Source of the DNA: Alphaproteobacteria bacterium
GTDB taxonomy: Bacteria > Pseudomonadota > Alphaproteobacteria > RF32 > CAG-239
Length of the DNA: 43,280 bases
Assembly (NCBI GenBank): GCA_017626035.1
Contig: JAGAJR010000003.1
Location: 1-43,280 of the forward strand
Direction of reading: 5' to 3'
Shown: positions 1 to 8,736 of the stretch, in pieces
How the letters are laid out: the number at the start of each line of letters is the position of its first letter
How positions within the stretch are numbered: position 1 is the stretch's first letter
Position numbers and translations under genes: made by a program
The notes under the pieces: model-generated
What the model saw: only the letters and a program-made list of their open reading frames with translations
What the model was told of the DNA's origin: nothing
Databases searched by the model: none

Positions 1-1
1 T

Positions 2-613
2 GCCGGACAGGAAACTTTGAAATGCCCTTTCGATTATGAGTTGGTATACTGCAGTTCCCCACAAACCTTAACCGAAAAAACTTGTGCCGTCGGAGACACT
101 GTTTATTCTAACGGAAAATGTTATCAGGAAACTCCTTCTGGATTAACCGCTAAAGGTATTGTTTTTGACGCCCAAAACCGAAAAATGCTTGTTCAGGCTA
201 TTGTAAATGCTAAGCCAGCACAATGTTGGATTATTGAAAATGGAAAGAACTCAGGACTGACCACATGTGGAGATATTGACTACTGTTTAGCAACCGGACC
301 GGATGGAAAAACAGCAACTCAAAGAGCAAAAGATGCTATTTTTTCTACAATGACCGGCAATCAATCCGATTATGGTTTCTGGGGAAGTACAGGAACTATT
401 CCTAGTATTGCAGAACTGAAGCTAATGAACCAAAATATTGAAACATTAAACAACGCTGCCCAAAAAGCCGGTATTATAATTGGATTAACTTCATACACAG
501 GTTCATCATCCTATGCCGAAGGATGTAAGTTCCACTACTGGAGTTTTTCAAACCGAAGTGAAGATCAACCTGATCAGCTCAGAGGAACCATTCCTCAAAT
601 CAGTACTTACTAA
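2..613 (+). CDS. C-terminal part of a Cys-rich, probably secreted protein (partial)
   Basis: The reading frame is open from base 2, so the gene begins outside the window; the TTG at 17 is only the first possible start codon visible. About 203 residues remain, with several cysteines (CPF, YCSS, TCAV, KCYQ, QCW, TCGDIDYC, GCKFHYW) that suggest a disulfide-bonded extracytoplasmic protein. The segment GFWGSTGTIPSIAELKLMNQ followed by GCKFHYWSFSNRS resembles the 'LPTIAEL ... YWSSTE' pattern of Lcl/DUF1566-type C-terminal domains. That resemblance is by eye and the function is unknown. The gene ends at a strong bidirectional terminator. Confidence 0.6.
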   Translation, partial: AGQETLKCPFDYELVYCSSPQTLTEKTCAVGDTVYSNGKCYQETPSGLTAKGIVFDAQNRKMLVQAIVNAKPAQCWIIENGKNSGLTTCGDIDYCLATGPDGKTATQRAKDAIFSTMTGNQSDYGFWGSTGTIPSIAELKLMNQNIETLNNAAQKAGIIIGLTSYTGSSSYAEGCKFHYWSFSNRSEDQPDQLRGTIPQISTY

Positions 614-648
614 AAAATTAAGCCCCTCAAACGAGGGGCTTAATTTTT
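613..648. terminator. bidirectional intrinsic terminator
   Basis: A perfect 16-bp stem (613-628 with 633-648) has an AAAC loop, a GC core GCCCCTC/GAGGGGC, and A/T tracts on both sides. It therefore works for the plus-strand gene ending at 613 and the minus-strand gene ending at 647. It lies between two convergent genes. Confidence 0.9.
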
Positions 649-967
649 AAGTAATGCTGATTAAAACAATAAAAGATATCGCCAACAGACTGGAAAAAAC
701 CATTTTTATAACTGAGGTTATCGTATGCCCGATAATGGCTCCCCAATCCAATTCGTCTCCTCCGGCTTTATAAACACGTTTAATTGTGAAATTATAAGCT
801 GCGGCAACAATCAGAGCCAGAAGATACAATCGATAATTTTGATAAATTTCAGAAATTTGCTCGCCGTCAAATTTAATCCCCAGCCACAAACCAAAAACAA
901 CTCCGGTCAGAACCATCGGATTCCAAATAGCCCCGGAAGTAAATAAGGCTTTCAATCCCTTAAACAA
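647..967 (-). CDS. small three-helix membrane protein, unknown function
   Basis: The 106-residue product has about three hydrophobic segments (around residues 13-30, 46-60 and 83-104), so it should sit in the inner membrane. The start is TTG at 967: an AGGAG lies 7 nt upstream and no ATG is better placed. It follows the 71-residue gene by 27 nt and may be co-transcribed with it. No family is recognised. Confidence 0.6.
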   Translation of the reverse strand: MFKGLKALFTSGAIWNPMVLTGVVFGLWLGIKFDGEQISEIYQNYRLYLLALIVAAAYNFTIKRVYKAGGDELDWGAIIGHTITSVIKMVFSSLLAISFIVLISIT

Positions 968-994
968 TAAAATTCTCCTGAAAGATTAAAAATC

Positions 995-1210
995 TTAAGC
1001 TTCCCGTCCCCAAATACGACGGCTTAAAACTCTGGAGTCCCGTGCTTCTAACGATGTCGGCCAAACATACCGCTGTTTGCTTGCCGGCGTATTAACCAGC
1101 TCGCCGTTTCTGATGGTTGCTGTTGCAATCAAAGCTATATTCCCGCGTTGGCGGACATTCATCGCTTTATTTTTATACCAATCAAACCCGTTATTGACTT
1201 CGCTGTACAT
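995..1210 (-). CDS. small basic hypothetical protein (71 aa)
   Basis: The ATG at 1210 has a clear GGAGGC six bases upstream, which supports a real small gene. The product is Arg-rich, with segments MNVRQRGNIALIATATIRNG and SRVLSRRIWGREA, no signal peptide and no membrane segment. It lies downstream of glmM on the same strand and just upstream of the small membrane protein gene. No family or function is recognised. Confidence 0.55.
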   Translation of the reverse strand: MYSEVNNGFDWYKNKAMNVRQRGNIALIATATIRNGELVNTPASKQRYVWPTSLEARDSRVLSRRIWGREA

Positions 1211-1313
1211 CTCACGCCTCCATTATTGATGAAGTTTCTATTACCTATAACCTTAAGCTCTAAAGGTAAATAAAAACTTAACCAAATTTTCTAACCCCTT
1301 CTAATCTATGGTT

Positions 1314-2684
1314 TTATAACACATCTTTCTGAGAATCATATCCTTGAGCGGATAACAGAACGGAAGCCATACTTTTGTTAACCTCATCAACAAAAGAAGC
1401 CTCATCTCCCCAAACCCAAACCTGAATTTTAGGCTCTGTTCCCGATTTGCGAACCAACACCTTACCCTTGCCTTCAATTTTCTTTTCGGCATCGGCTATC
1501 GCTGATTTAAACTCTGGCAATTCAAACGCCGCAAGCATTTCTTCCTTAGACTTAAACTTTGTATCAACCCGCTTTTTCAACATCGGTTGAAACAAAGGAA
1601 AAATTTCGCTCATCTTTTTGCCGCTTTTTAACAAACCTAAACTGATAACCAGTGCCACAATCATGGCATCTCCGGTTTTTGAATAATCGGCAATAACCAT
1701 ATGTCCGGATTCTTCTCCGCCGATATTGGAACCAAGCTCCTTCATCTTGTCAATTACATGGCGTTCGCCGACCGCCGCTCTGACACAATCAACCCCGATA
1801 GACTTTAAGAAACGATCCAATGCCGGATTAGAAAGAATGGTTGCAACCACCGTATTGGCTCCAAGTTCTCTGGCCTCCTTAAAATACTTGCCCAAAAAAG
1901 CAATTATCTGGTCGCCGTCCAAACGGTTTCCCTGTTCATCACAAACAATAATACGGTCGCCGTCGCCATCGCAGGCAATACCCAGCTGTGCCTTGGTGTT
2001 TTTAACCGTATCAATCAGATTTTCCACATGCTGAGAACCGCAGTCTTTATTAATATTGTATCCGTCCGGCTCAGTAGAAAGAGCAATTACCCCTGCTCCC
2101 AAATCTTTGAAAACTTGAGGCATAATTTTAGAAAAAGCCCCGTTGGCACAATCCAAAACCACTCTCAATCCATGAAGAGGATGACCTTCCCCGGCAACAG
2201 ATTTTGCCGAAGCCACATAACATTCCAGAGCCTCGTCATTTTTATATACTTTGCCGATTTTATCCGGATTGAGAGAAAACTCTCCTTTCTGCACGGCAGC
2301 TTCAACTTCCGCCGTAACCGTATCTGAAAACTTATTGCCCACACTGTCAATCAGCTTAATGCCGTTATCATGGAAAGGGTTGTGTGAAGCCGTAATCATA
2401 ACAGCCATGTCTACCCCCAAACTGTCGGTAACCATTGTCAATGCAGGCGTCGGCAAAACACCGAGTTTTACCACATCAACCCCTTGAGATGTAAAACCGG
2501 CAATCATTGCTGCTTCCAACATATCACCGGAAACACGGGTATCTTTGGCAATTGCCGCTTTTTTTCGCTTTGTGCAAACCAAATCAGCACAAGCACGAGC
2601 CAAACTAAAAGCAAATTCCGCCGTCATCGGATAAACATTGGCAACACCGCGAACCCCATCGGTTCCAAACAATTTGTTTCCCAT
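1314..2684 (-). CDS. glmM: phosphoglucosamine mutase GlmM
   Basis: GlmM interconverts glucosamine-6-phosphate and glucosamine-1-phosphate, the step before UDP-GlcNAc for peptidoglycan and LPS. The 456-residue length is normal for the family. Visible motifs are the phosphoserine loop TASHNP (98-103, Ser100), the Mg-binding DGDGDR (239-244), the sugar-binding GGEESGHM (about 322-329) and the phosphate-binding RKSGTEP (412-418). The ATG at 2684 follows an ATGGAG Shine-Dalgarno-like stretch. It lies downstream of ftsH on the same strand, but a 334-bp gap with a long hairpin separates them, so it probably has its own promoter. Confidence 0.97.
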   Translation of the reverse strand: MGNKLFGTDGVRGVANVYPMTAEFAFSLARACADLVCTKRKKAAIAKDTRVSGDMLEAAMIAGFTSQGVDVVKLGVLPTPALTMVTDSLGVDMAVMITASHNPFHDNGIKLIDSVGNKFSDTVTAEVEAAVQKGEFSLNPDKIGKVYKNDEALECYVASAKSVAGEGHPLHGLRVVLDCANGAFSKIMPQVFKDLGAGVIALSTEPDGYNINKDCGSQHVENLIDTVKNTKAQLGIACDGDGDRIIVCDEQGNRLDGDQIIAFLGKYFKEARELGANTVVATILSNPALDRFLKSIGVDCVRAAVGERHVIDKMKELGSNIGGEESGHMVIADYSKTGDAMIVALVISLGLLKSGKKMSEIFPLFQPMLKKRVDTKFKSKEEMLAAFELPEFKSAIADAEKKIEGKGKVLVRKSGTEPKIQVWVWGDEASFVDEVNKSMASVLLSAQGYDSQKDVL

Positions 2685-3018
2685 AATTTAAAATCTCCAT
2701 AGATTAATCAATAACAGGCATTTTGACAGCATCACAACCAAAACACAACAAACAATCTAAAGATATTCACTTCAAGAGATGTTAAAGGATGTTACAAAGA
2801 ATTGAATAACTTGTATCAGATAAGCGTTAAAACGTTTAAGATTGATATATGTGGCTGGTACGCAGTGAATTTTTGACGATGTACACAAATAACACTTAAT
2901 TTAGCTTGGAGAATGAGTCATATAATAAGATTGAAGAGTGAAAGTACCGCAGCGTACAAAATAGTACGTGAGGAAACTTTCAACTCGACCAATCTGTATT
3001 AGATGACCATTATACAGG
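2685..3018. other. gene-free interval between ftsH and glmM
   Basis: No credible ORF is seen on either strand. The interval holds the long imperfect hairpin at 2928-2995 and, closer to glmM, AT-rich sequence that should contain the glmM promoter (not confidently placed). It is unusually long for this compact gene run. Confidence 0.6.
2928..2995. repeat. 68-nt imperfect inverted repeat (possible mobile palindromic repeat or structured RNA)
   Basis: The two halves fold on each other: AGATTG pairs with CAATCT; GAG-T-TGAAAGT pairs with ACTTTCA-CTC around one bulged base; CGTAC pairs with GTACG; the loop is 6 nt. Only a 7-base internal loop is poorly matched. There is no U-tract, so it is not an ordinary terminator for ftsH. 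It may be a dispersed palindromic element, or a processing or stability element in the ftsH 3' end. Confidence 0.5.
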
Positions 3019-4884
3019 CTAAATTTCGGGAATGGAAGAATGCGTCCTCCTCTCCTCCGCCACTGGAGATTCTTTAGACTTGTCTATCTTCTCTCCGGCA
3101 AGAAGGGATTTGATTTCATCCCCGGTAAGAGTTTCATATTCCAAGAGGGCTTCGGCAAGAGTTTCCCACTCTTTTTTCTTTTCGGTCAAAAGCTTGGTTG
3201 CTTCGGCATGGGCATCAGTAACCAATTTTTTGATTTCGGCATCAACGGCCCTGGCCGTGTCTTCACTCACATTTTTGCTTTGCGTTACCGACTTTCCTAA
3301 GAAAACCTCACCTGAATTTTCGGCATACAAAACCGGTCCGAGCTTATCACTCATTCCCCATTCCGTAACCATGGAACGAGCCAGATTTGTCGCCATCTGA
3401 ATATCCCCGGACGCTCCGGACGTAACCGCATCATAGCCAAACTTCAGTTCTTCGGCCACACGTCCGCCCATCAAAACCAACAAACGGGAATGCATTTGCT
3501 GACGTGACAAAGAATAACGGTCTTTTTCCGGAAGCTGTTGAACCATACCCAAAGCCCGACCTCTCGGAATAATCGTCGCTTTGTGAATAGGATCGGAACC
3601 TTCCGTAAACAAACTGCAAACAGCGTGTCCGGCCTCATGATAAGCCGTCAGTGTTTTCTCCTTTTCATCCATTGCCATAGATTTCCGCTCATTTCCCATA
3701 AGCACCTTATCTTTGGCATCATCAAAATCTTTGGAGGTTACTTTGTGCTTATTTTTGCGAGCCGCCAACAACGCGGCTTCATTAACCAGATTAGCCAAAT
3801 CCGCTCCTGAAAATCCCGGTGTACCGCGGGCAATAACCGTTAAATTAACATCTTTGGCCAAAGGCACGTTTTTAACATGAACTTTCAGAATTTCTTCACG
3901 CCCCTTAATATCCGGATTCGTAACCGTAACCTGACGGTCAAAACGTCCCGGACGCAGCAAAGCGGGATCCAAAACATCCGGACGGTTGGTTGCCGCAATC
4001 AAAATAATATTTTCGTTTGCTTCAAATCCATCCATCTCAACCAATAATTGGTTTAAGGTTTGTTCACGTTCGTCATTGCCGCCGCCCAAACCGGCTCCGC
4101 GATGACGTCCGACAGCGTCAATCTCGTCAATAAACAACAAGCACGGAGCATTTTTCTTCGCCTGAGCAAACATATCTCTCACGCGGGAAGCACCGACACC
4201 GACAAACATCTCCACAAAATCCGAACCGGAAATTGAGAAGAAAGGCACATTGGCTTCTCCGGCAACCGCTTTAGCCAATAAAGTTTTACCTGTTCCCGGA
4301 GGACCGACCAACAAAACGCCCTTTGGAATTTTACCGCCCAAACGTTGAAATTTTGTCGGATCCCGCAGAAAATCTATAACCTCTTCCAATTCCTGCTTGG
4401 ATTCATCACATCCGGCCACATCGGCAAAAGTAACTTTTTTGGTATTTTCAATCAGTCTGGCACGAGATTTTCCAAAACTCATCGCCTTGTTGTTCCCTGA
4501 ATTTGCCTGACGCATAAAGAAAATCCAAACACCAATCAACAAAATCATCGGAAACCAGGAAATAACCACGCCCCAAAACGTATTGGCTGAAGTATCCTCA
4601 GGTTCCGCCGTAACCTTAACGCCGTTTTTCCGCAGCGTTTCCACCATTTGCGGATCATCAGGGGCATAAGTGTAAAAACTTTTGCCGTTAGTCAGCTTTC
4701 CCGAAATATCCGGACCGGCGATTTTAACCTCGGCAATCCGTTTGTTTTCAGCTTCATTCATAAAATCCGAAAACGCCAAAGTTTCAGAAGAGGATCGTTT
4801 GGAACCCTCGGTAAAAGCGTTCATTACTGACGATAACAAGACAATGGCAACCAGCCAAAAAATAAGGTTTCTTCCCTGTTTCAT
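3019..4884 (-). CDS. ftsH: ATP-dependent zinc metalloprotease FtsH
   Basis: FtsH is the membrane-anchored AAA+ protease that degrades unassembled membrane proteins and short-lived regulators. The 621-residue protein shows an N-terminal membrane segment (about 7-24), an extracytoplasmic domain, a second membrane segment (about 104-124), Walker A GPPGTGKT (194-201), Walker B LLFIDEID (249-256), the second region of homology [18 protein letters not shown] (300-317) and the zinc site HEAGH (416-420). It begins 36 bp after the end of tilS on the same strand, the usual alphaproteobacterial order. Confidence 0.98.
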   Translation of the reverse strand: MKQGRNLIFWLVAIVLLSSVMNAFTEGSKRSSSETLAFSDFMNEAENKRIAEVKIAGPDISGKLTNGKSFYTYAPDDPQMVETLRKNGVKVTAEPEDTSANTFWGVVISWFPMILLIGVWIFFMRQANSGNNKAMSFGKSRARLIENTKKVTFADVAGCDESKQELEEVIDFLRDPTKFQRLGGKIPKGVLLVGPPGTGKTLLAKAVAGEANVPFFSISGSDFVEMFVGVGASRVRDMFAQAKKNAPCLLFIDEIDAVGRHRGAGLGGGNDEREQTLNQLLVEMDGFEANENIILIAATNRPDVLDPALLRPGRFDRQVTVTNPDIKGREEILKVHVKNVPLAKDVNLTVIARGTPGFSGADLANLVNEAALLAARKNKHKVTSKDFDDAKDKVLMGNERKSMAMDEKEKTLTAYHEAGHAVCSLFTEGSDPIHKATIIPRGRALGMVQQLPEKDRYSLSRQQMHSRLLVLMGGRVAEELKFGYDAVTSGASGDIQMATNLARSMVTEWGMSDKLGPVLYAENSGEVFLGKSVTQSKNVSEDTARAVDAEIKKLVTDAHAEATKLLTEKKKEWETLAEALLEYETLTGDEIKSLLAGEKIDKSKESPVAEERRTHSSIPEI

Positions 4885-4920
4885 TTCGTTTCCTAAAAAT
4901 AATTTTTATACAACTTCCTA

Positions 4921-5988
4921 TTATATAGGTTTTGACATCATTAAACTCAACCTTAATTTATAAGGTAAAGCCATTTTTTTATATTGAGAATGTTTTTCCG
5001 TAAACTCTTCCCATTTCTGCCGGCTGATTTTTTCTTTAAGTTTCAGCTCCGGCACAATCCATATTTTTCCCCGAAAAGCAAAGACCTCACATCCACCGAG
5101 CGTACATCCGGAAAACCCGCCTTTCACATTTTTGCAAAGGCGTAAAACCTCATCCGCCTCCGGCGTATAAATTTTACCGCCGATTTTTTTAATCAGACGA
5201 GAAATTACCTGAAAACGGATTTCTTCATGCTGTCCGTCAAACGCCTTTTCAGACAAACTGACACCGGCATTTTCCCAAAAACGGACATTATTGCGAATAA
5301 ATTTATCGGTTTGTGTTTCCACATAGTCCCTTGTCCGGGAAAGAACAGCGGCAGTTCCGGCCAATCTTGCCACGGAAAGGGAAAGCTCTTTTTCTAAAAC
5401 GGGAAGAAACCGCCGGATTTTAACCCTGAAAAAATCTTCATTTTGGTTAGACGGATCTTCCACCCACTCGATTCCCTTTTGTTGCAAATACGCTTTGAGA
5501 CTTTGCGGCGTATCCTCCAGCTGCGGACGAATAACCGTCAAATTTTCCCTGCGGCTGACCGGTAAAATTCCGCTAAGCCCAAACACCCCGCTGCCTCGTT
5601 GCAGACGCAGCAAAAACGTTTCCGCCTGATCCTGCTGATGATGTCCCATCGCCAAGATACGAATACCATGCTCTCTACAATATTGTCCGATTAAATCATA
5701 TCTGGCCTGCCGGGCAGCTTCCTCAATTCCGGTCTGCGGCTTATCTCCGTCCCAAACCAAAACATGGTGCTCAATTCCTTCTTTTTTCATCAAACCGGCA
5801 ACATATTCCGCCTCACGGGACGATTCCTCCCGCAGTTGATGATCCACGGTCAAAGCAACAACCTTAATACCGTTTTTTTGCCCATACTCGTTTAACCTGT
5901 AAACAAGAGCCAAAGAGTCGGCACCGCCGGAAACTCCGACGGCAACCACCTTATCCTCCAGAGGATATTTCTCAAAAAAACGTTCCAT
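4921..5988 (-). CDS. tilS: tRNA(Ile)-lysidine synthase TilS
   Basis: TilS attaches lysine to C34 of tRNA-Ile(CAU) so that it reads AUA. The PP-loop ATP-pyrophosphatase signature SGGADS is at residues 20-25, with the downstream GHHQQDQAETFLLRLQRGSG region typical of the family. At 355 residues it is shorter than the roughly 430 of E. coli TilS, with most of the reduction in the C-terminal substrate-recognition part. The ATG at 5988 lies 17 bp downstream of cpoB, so the two are probably translated from one transcript. Confidence 0.95.
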   Translation of the reverse strand: MERFFEKYPLEDKVVAVGVSGGADSLALVYRLNEYGQKNGIKVVALTVDHQLREESSREAEYVAGLMKKEGIEHHVLVWDGDKPQTGIEEAARQARYDLIGQYCREHGIRILAMGHHQQDQAETFLLRLQRGSGVFGLSGILPVSRRENLTVIRPQLEDTPQSLKAYLQQKGIEWVEDPSNQNEDFFRVKIRRFLPVLEKELSLSVARLAGTAAVLSRTRDYVETQTDKFIRNNVRFWENAGVSLSEKAFDGQHEEIRFQVISRLIKKIGGKIYTPEADEVLRLCKNVKGGFSGCTLGGCEVFAFRGKIWIVPELKLKEKISRQKWEEFTEKHSQYKKMALPYKLRLSLMMSKPI

Positions 5989-6005
5989 CTGAAATTTATT
6001 CAGCC

Positions 6006-6854
6006 TTACTTACATTTAAGCTTATCAGCCTCAGCCTTGGCTTTAACTTTCAATGGCTCTGCGGCCTTTGGAAATTCTTTAGGGAGATTAACAAAAGCCA
6101 CGCAGGCTTCGTCTTTCTTATTCAGTTCCCGCATGGACATTCCCAGTTTCAAAAGGCTGTCTGGCCCCTTCGGACCGGTTTTATAATTTTCATACCCTTT
6201 GGCAAAAGCAACGGCTGCCTTAGCAAAATCCTTATTTCCGTAATAAACTTCGCCTAGCCAGTATTGAGCATTTCCGGCCAATTTATCAGATGAAAATTTA
6301 GTCAGTATCAAATTAAACTTCTCTTCGGCAAGGTTATTATCGCCGGCTTTCAAAGCATCTAACCCTTCCTGATAAATTAAACCGACATCCTGCCCCGGCA
6401 AAGGTTTCAAATCACCGCCCTGAATACTGTCCCCGACAAGTGATTTAGGAGCGTTATTGGCAACCGGAGCATTAAATTTTTCCGGCTGTGCGGAAACAGT
6501 TCCCGCCCCGGAATTAATCGGCTTTCCCTCAATCATTTTCAAACGAACGTCAATATCCTTATTAATCATGTCCAGACGTTCATCATACTTTTTTAATTTA
6601 AATTCCAACTGGTCAACTTTGCCGATAACTTCTCTGACCAACTCGTCCATCTGTCCCAAACGCACCTGAACGTCGGAAGCTGACGCGGAAGGCATTGCCC
6701 CATCGCTTTTATCCCGATAAAGCTGCCTTTGCAAAACCACAACATCTTCTTTTAAAGTATCAAGCTGACGTTGTAATTCCGAAGACGTTTGAGCAAAAAC
6801 CGGAGACGCCAAAATCAATCCCATAGACGCAATTGCAAAATTTCTGATTCTCAT
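6006..6854 (-). CDS. cpoB: Tol-Pal accessory protein CpoB (YbgF)
   Basis: CpoB is a periplasmic protein that links peptidoglycan synthesis with Tol-Pal-driven outer-membrane constriction at division. The 282 residues begin with a signal peptide (about 1-21, ending VFAQ), then a coiled-coil region (about 25-110) and C-terminal TPR-like repeats (about 155-275, with AQYWLGEVYYGNKDFAKAAV typical). It follows pal, with a strong terminator in the 156-bp gap, and precedes tilS. It is probably transcribed with tilS and ftsH rather than fully with pal. Confidence 0.93.
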   Translation of the reverse strand: MRIRNFAIASMGLILASPVFAQTSSELQRQLDTLKEDVVVLQRQLYRDKSDGAMPSASASDVQVRLGQMDELVREVIGKVDQLEFKLKKYDERLDMINKDIDVRLKMIEGKPINSGAGTVSAQPEKFNAPVANNAPKSLVGDSIQGGDLKPLPGQDVGLIYQEGLDALKAGDNNLAEEKFNLILTKFSSDKLAGNAQYWLGEVYYGNKDFAKAAVAFAKGYENYKTGPKGPDSLLKLGMSMRELNKKDEACVAFVNLPKEFPKAAEPLKVKAKAEADKLKCK

Positions 6855-6951
6855 TATTCCCCCGACAGTTAACAGATAGGTTAATTTTGTAAATACATTA
6901 GAATAAAAAGCATTGAATCACAAGCAATAAAGAAACGCTATTCACACCACA

Positions 6952-6984
6952 AAAAAACGTATCCCGAATAAGGATACGTTTTTT
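6952..6984. terminator. bidirectional terminator between pal and cpoB
   Basis: A perfect 13-bp stem (6952-6964 with 6972-6984, core CGTATCC/GGATACG) has a 7-nt loop and A/T tracts on both sides. On the minus strand it lies just after the pal stop codon, so pal transcripts should largely end before cpoB. Confidence 0.85.
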
Positions 6985-7010
6985 CAAACCTTCAGTTAAA
7001 ATTGCTAAGA

Positions 7011-7475
7011 TTAGTTAGCAGCTTTAACTACAGTAACTGAACGACGGTTTTGAGCCCAAGCTGCTTCGTTGTTGCCAAGAACAGCCGGTCTTTCTTTACC
7101 GTAAGAGATTGTAGAAATTCTGTCAGCGGCAATGCCTTGAGAAATCAGGTATTGTTTAACAGCATTTGCACGGCGTTCACCCAATGCCAAGTTGTATTCT
7201 CTTGTACCTCTTTCATCGCAGTAACCTTGAACGATTACATTAACGTTTTCATGTTTCTTCAACCATTTAACCTGAGTTTGAAGAACTTCAACAGCGTTGT
7301 CGGAAAGAGCAGAACTATCGAATGCGAAGAATACTCTGTCTTTAGCATTTGCCATGAAGTCACGAGCTTCTCTAGAATCGCATTCAGAACCACCGAACAA
7401 ACCACCGTTAGAATCGAAAGCTGAACAACCAGATAAAACAACGATTGCACAGAATAAACTTAAAAGTTTTTTCAT
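7011..7475 (-). CDS. pal: peptidoglycan-associated lipoprotein Pal
   Basis: Pal is the outer-membrane lipoprotein that binds peptidoglycan and TolB in the Tol-Pal system. The 154-residue precursor has a signal peptide with lipobox LSGC (Cys17) and an OmpA-like C-terminal domain, including FDSSALSDNAVEVL and the peptidoglycan-binding stretch GYCDERGTREYNLALGERR. The ATG at 7475 has a GGAG Shine-Dalgarno. tolB, the usual upstream neighbour, is absent; an unrelated gene lies there instead. The strong terminator after pal suggests it is mainly monocistronic. Confidence 0.97.
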   Translation of the reverse strand: MKKLLSLFCAIVVLSGCSAFDSNGGLFGGSECDSREARDFMANAKDRVFFAFDSSALSDNAVEVLQTQVKWLKKHENVNVIVQGYCDERGTREYNLALGERRANAVKQYLISQGIAADRISTISYGKERPAVLGNNEAAWAQNRRSVTVVKAAN

Positions 7476-7699
7476 TTTATTTTCTCCATATGGGTTACTT
7501 TTTTTAATTGCTAAACAACTAATACAGCATTAACTTAAGCAATAAAAATTTATTTTTCAATAACAAAAATAAAACAATTACAAAAAAATCAAAAAAATCA
7601 CCCGAAACAAGAAAAATTCATCCTCAAACAAGCTCCAAAAAACAATCAAACACCGGTTAAAGGCTAGCGATGCGATTCCTTTTGTCCGCTCCCGGACAC

Positions 7700-7730
7700 A
7701 AAAAAAGCAGTACCTTGGAGGTACTGCTTT
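7700..7730 (-). terminator. intrinsic terminator of the upstream hypothetical gene
   Basis: Read on the minus strand, AAAGCAGTACC (7720-7730) pairs with GGTACTGCTTT (7704-7714) around a 5-nt loop and runs into a T-tract. It lies 25 bp past the stop codon at 7755 and insulates pal from that gene. Confidence 0.88.
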
Positions 7731-7754
7731 AAATAAATTTGCAAAAGAGCACGA

Positions 7755-8486
7755 TTACTTCCGTTGCAGATTATCTCCGGCAACGATGAAACGATCATCA
7801 ATAACATCACCTCTTTCTTTGGGCATTCGTTCAAAGTCATCCGGATTGTAGTAATCCAAAAGACCGGGAACGCCGCTGTTCAAATCAAGAGCCAATACCT
7901 GCTTTTGAACGCCGGCCATCGGAACTGCCTTCCCGACCAGCAAAGAAAGCACCGGGTATTTCCTGCCTTTCAGAAAATATCCGCATGACTTCGAAGGCGT
8001 CAGCCAGAAACGCTTGCAACGGCTGAGTATTTGCAAATTAAGCTCACTGCAAATGCCGGAAAACAGATTTTCAACATTCTCCTTAACCAGCCATTCTCCG
8101 TCATACATTACCATTTCAAAACCGGTGTCATCGACAGCCCGATAAAGATTGCCCATTTCCAGATAGAGATCGTCGTCATATTCAGGGTGTTTCGGCATGG
8201 AGAAACCGACGAACAGACGTCCGTAACGGCGTTTATCTCCGGCAAAAGCCCCGTCTGAACTATGAGGGCGGTACCCCTGAACAAAAATGTTGGGATGAAT
8301 ATCACTCACGCGTTTTTTGCAAACATCATCCAAAACTCCGGCAACAAAATATGCCCCGTTCGGAATAACTTTTGTAAAACGCAATCCTTTCCAGTCTCGG
8401 AAAGTTTCAAACACCGCCAGATTAGAATTTACTGACGAACGCTTACTCCCCACCAAAGGTGGTCTTTTTGCTTCTCTTGTACTCAT
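7755..8486 (-). CDS. hypothetical protein (243 aa), no recognised domain
   Basis: The frame is intact, has its own strong promoter (8627-8655) and its own terminator (7700-7730), so it is a real single-gene unit. The product looks cytosolic and globular: no signal peptide or membrane segment, a basic start, a Tyr-rich middle (GNLYRAVDDTGFEMVMYDGE) and a charged end. The ATG at 8486 lacks an obvious Shine-Dalgarno, and no better start lies nearby. I do not recognise a family. It occupies the place where tolB would be expected upstream of pal. Confidence 0.7.
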   Translation of the reverse strand: MSTREAKRPPLVGSKRSSVNSNLAVFETFRDWKGLRFTKVIPNGAYFVAGVLDDVCKKRVSDIHPNIFVQGYRPHSSDGAFAGDKRRYGRLFVGFSMPKHPEYDDDLYLEMGNLYRAVDDTGFEMVMYDGEWLVKENVENLFSGICSELNLQILSRCKRFWLTPSKSCGYFLKGRKYPVLSLLVGKAVPMAGVQKQVLALDLNSGVPGLLDYYNPDDFERMPKERGDVIDDRFIVAGDNLQRK

Positions 8487-8626
8487 AAATAATACATTTA
8501 AAGTGTTAGTACTTCGTCGAGAAACTCCGCTTGAACAGAAATTTCCCTCCGGTTTTCAAACTCAAAATCAATTATGATTTTTTATTACACATTCGTAAAA
8601 CATAATTCTTAATAAATCTATTTGTC

Positions 8627-8655
8627 GTTATATCTTTGTCCGATTTTTTTGTCAA
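8627..8655 (-). promoter_or_regulatory. sigma-70-type promoter for the 243-aa gene
   Basis: On the minus strand there is a perfect -35 TTGACA (8650-8655), a 17-bp spacer, and -10 TATAAC (8627-8632). Transcription should start near 8620, leaving a leader of about 134 nt. Confidence 0.8.
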
Positions 8656-8685
8656 CAAAATTAACCAAACAATGCTCAACACAAA

Positions 8686-8715
8686 AAAAACGCCTGATTT
8701 TCATCAGGCGTTTTT
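8686..8715 (-). terminator. terminator of ppdK
   Basis: CGCCTGAT (8691-8698) pairs with ATCAGGCG (8703-8710), with flanking A and T tracts. It is about 20 bp after the ppdK stop codon on the minus strand. Confidence 0.88.
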
Positions 8716-8736
8716 CATTTCAAACAATGCTGTTAA

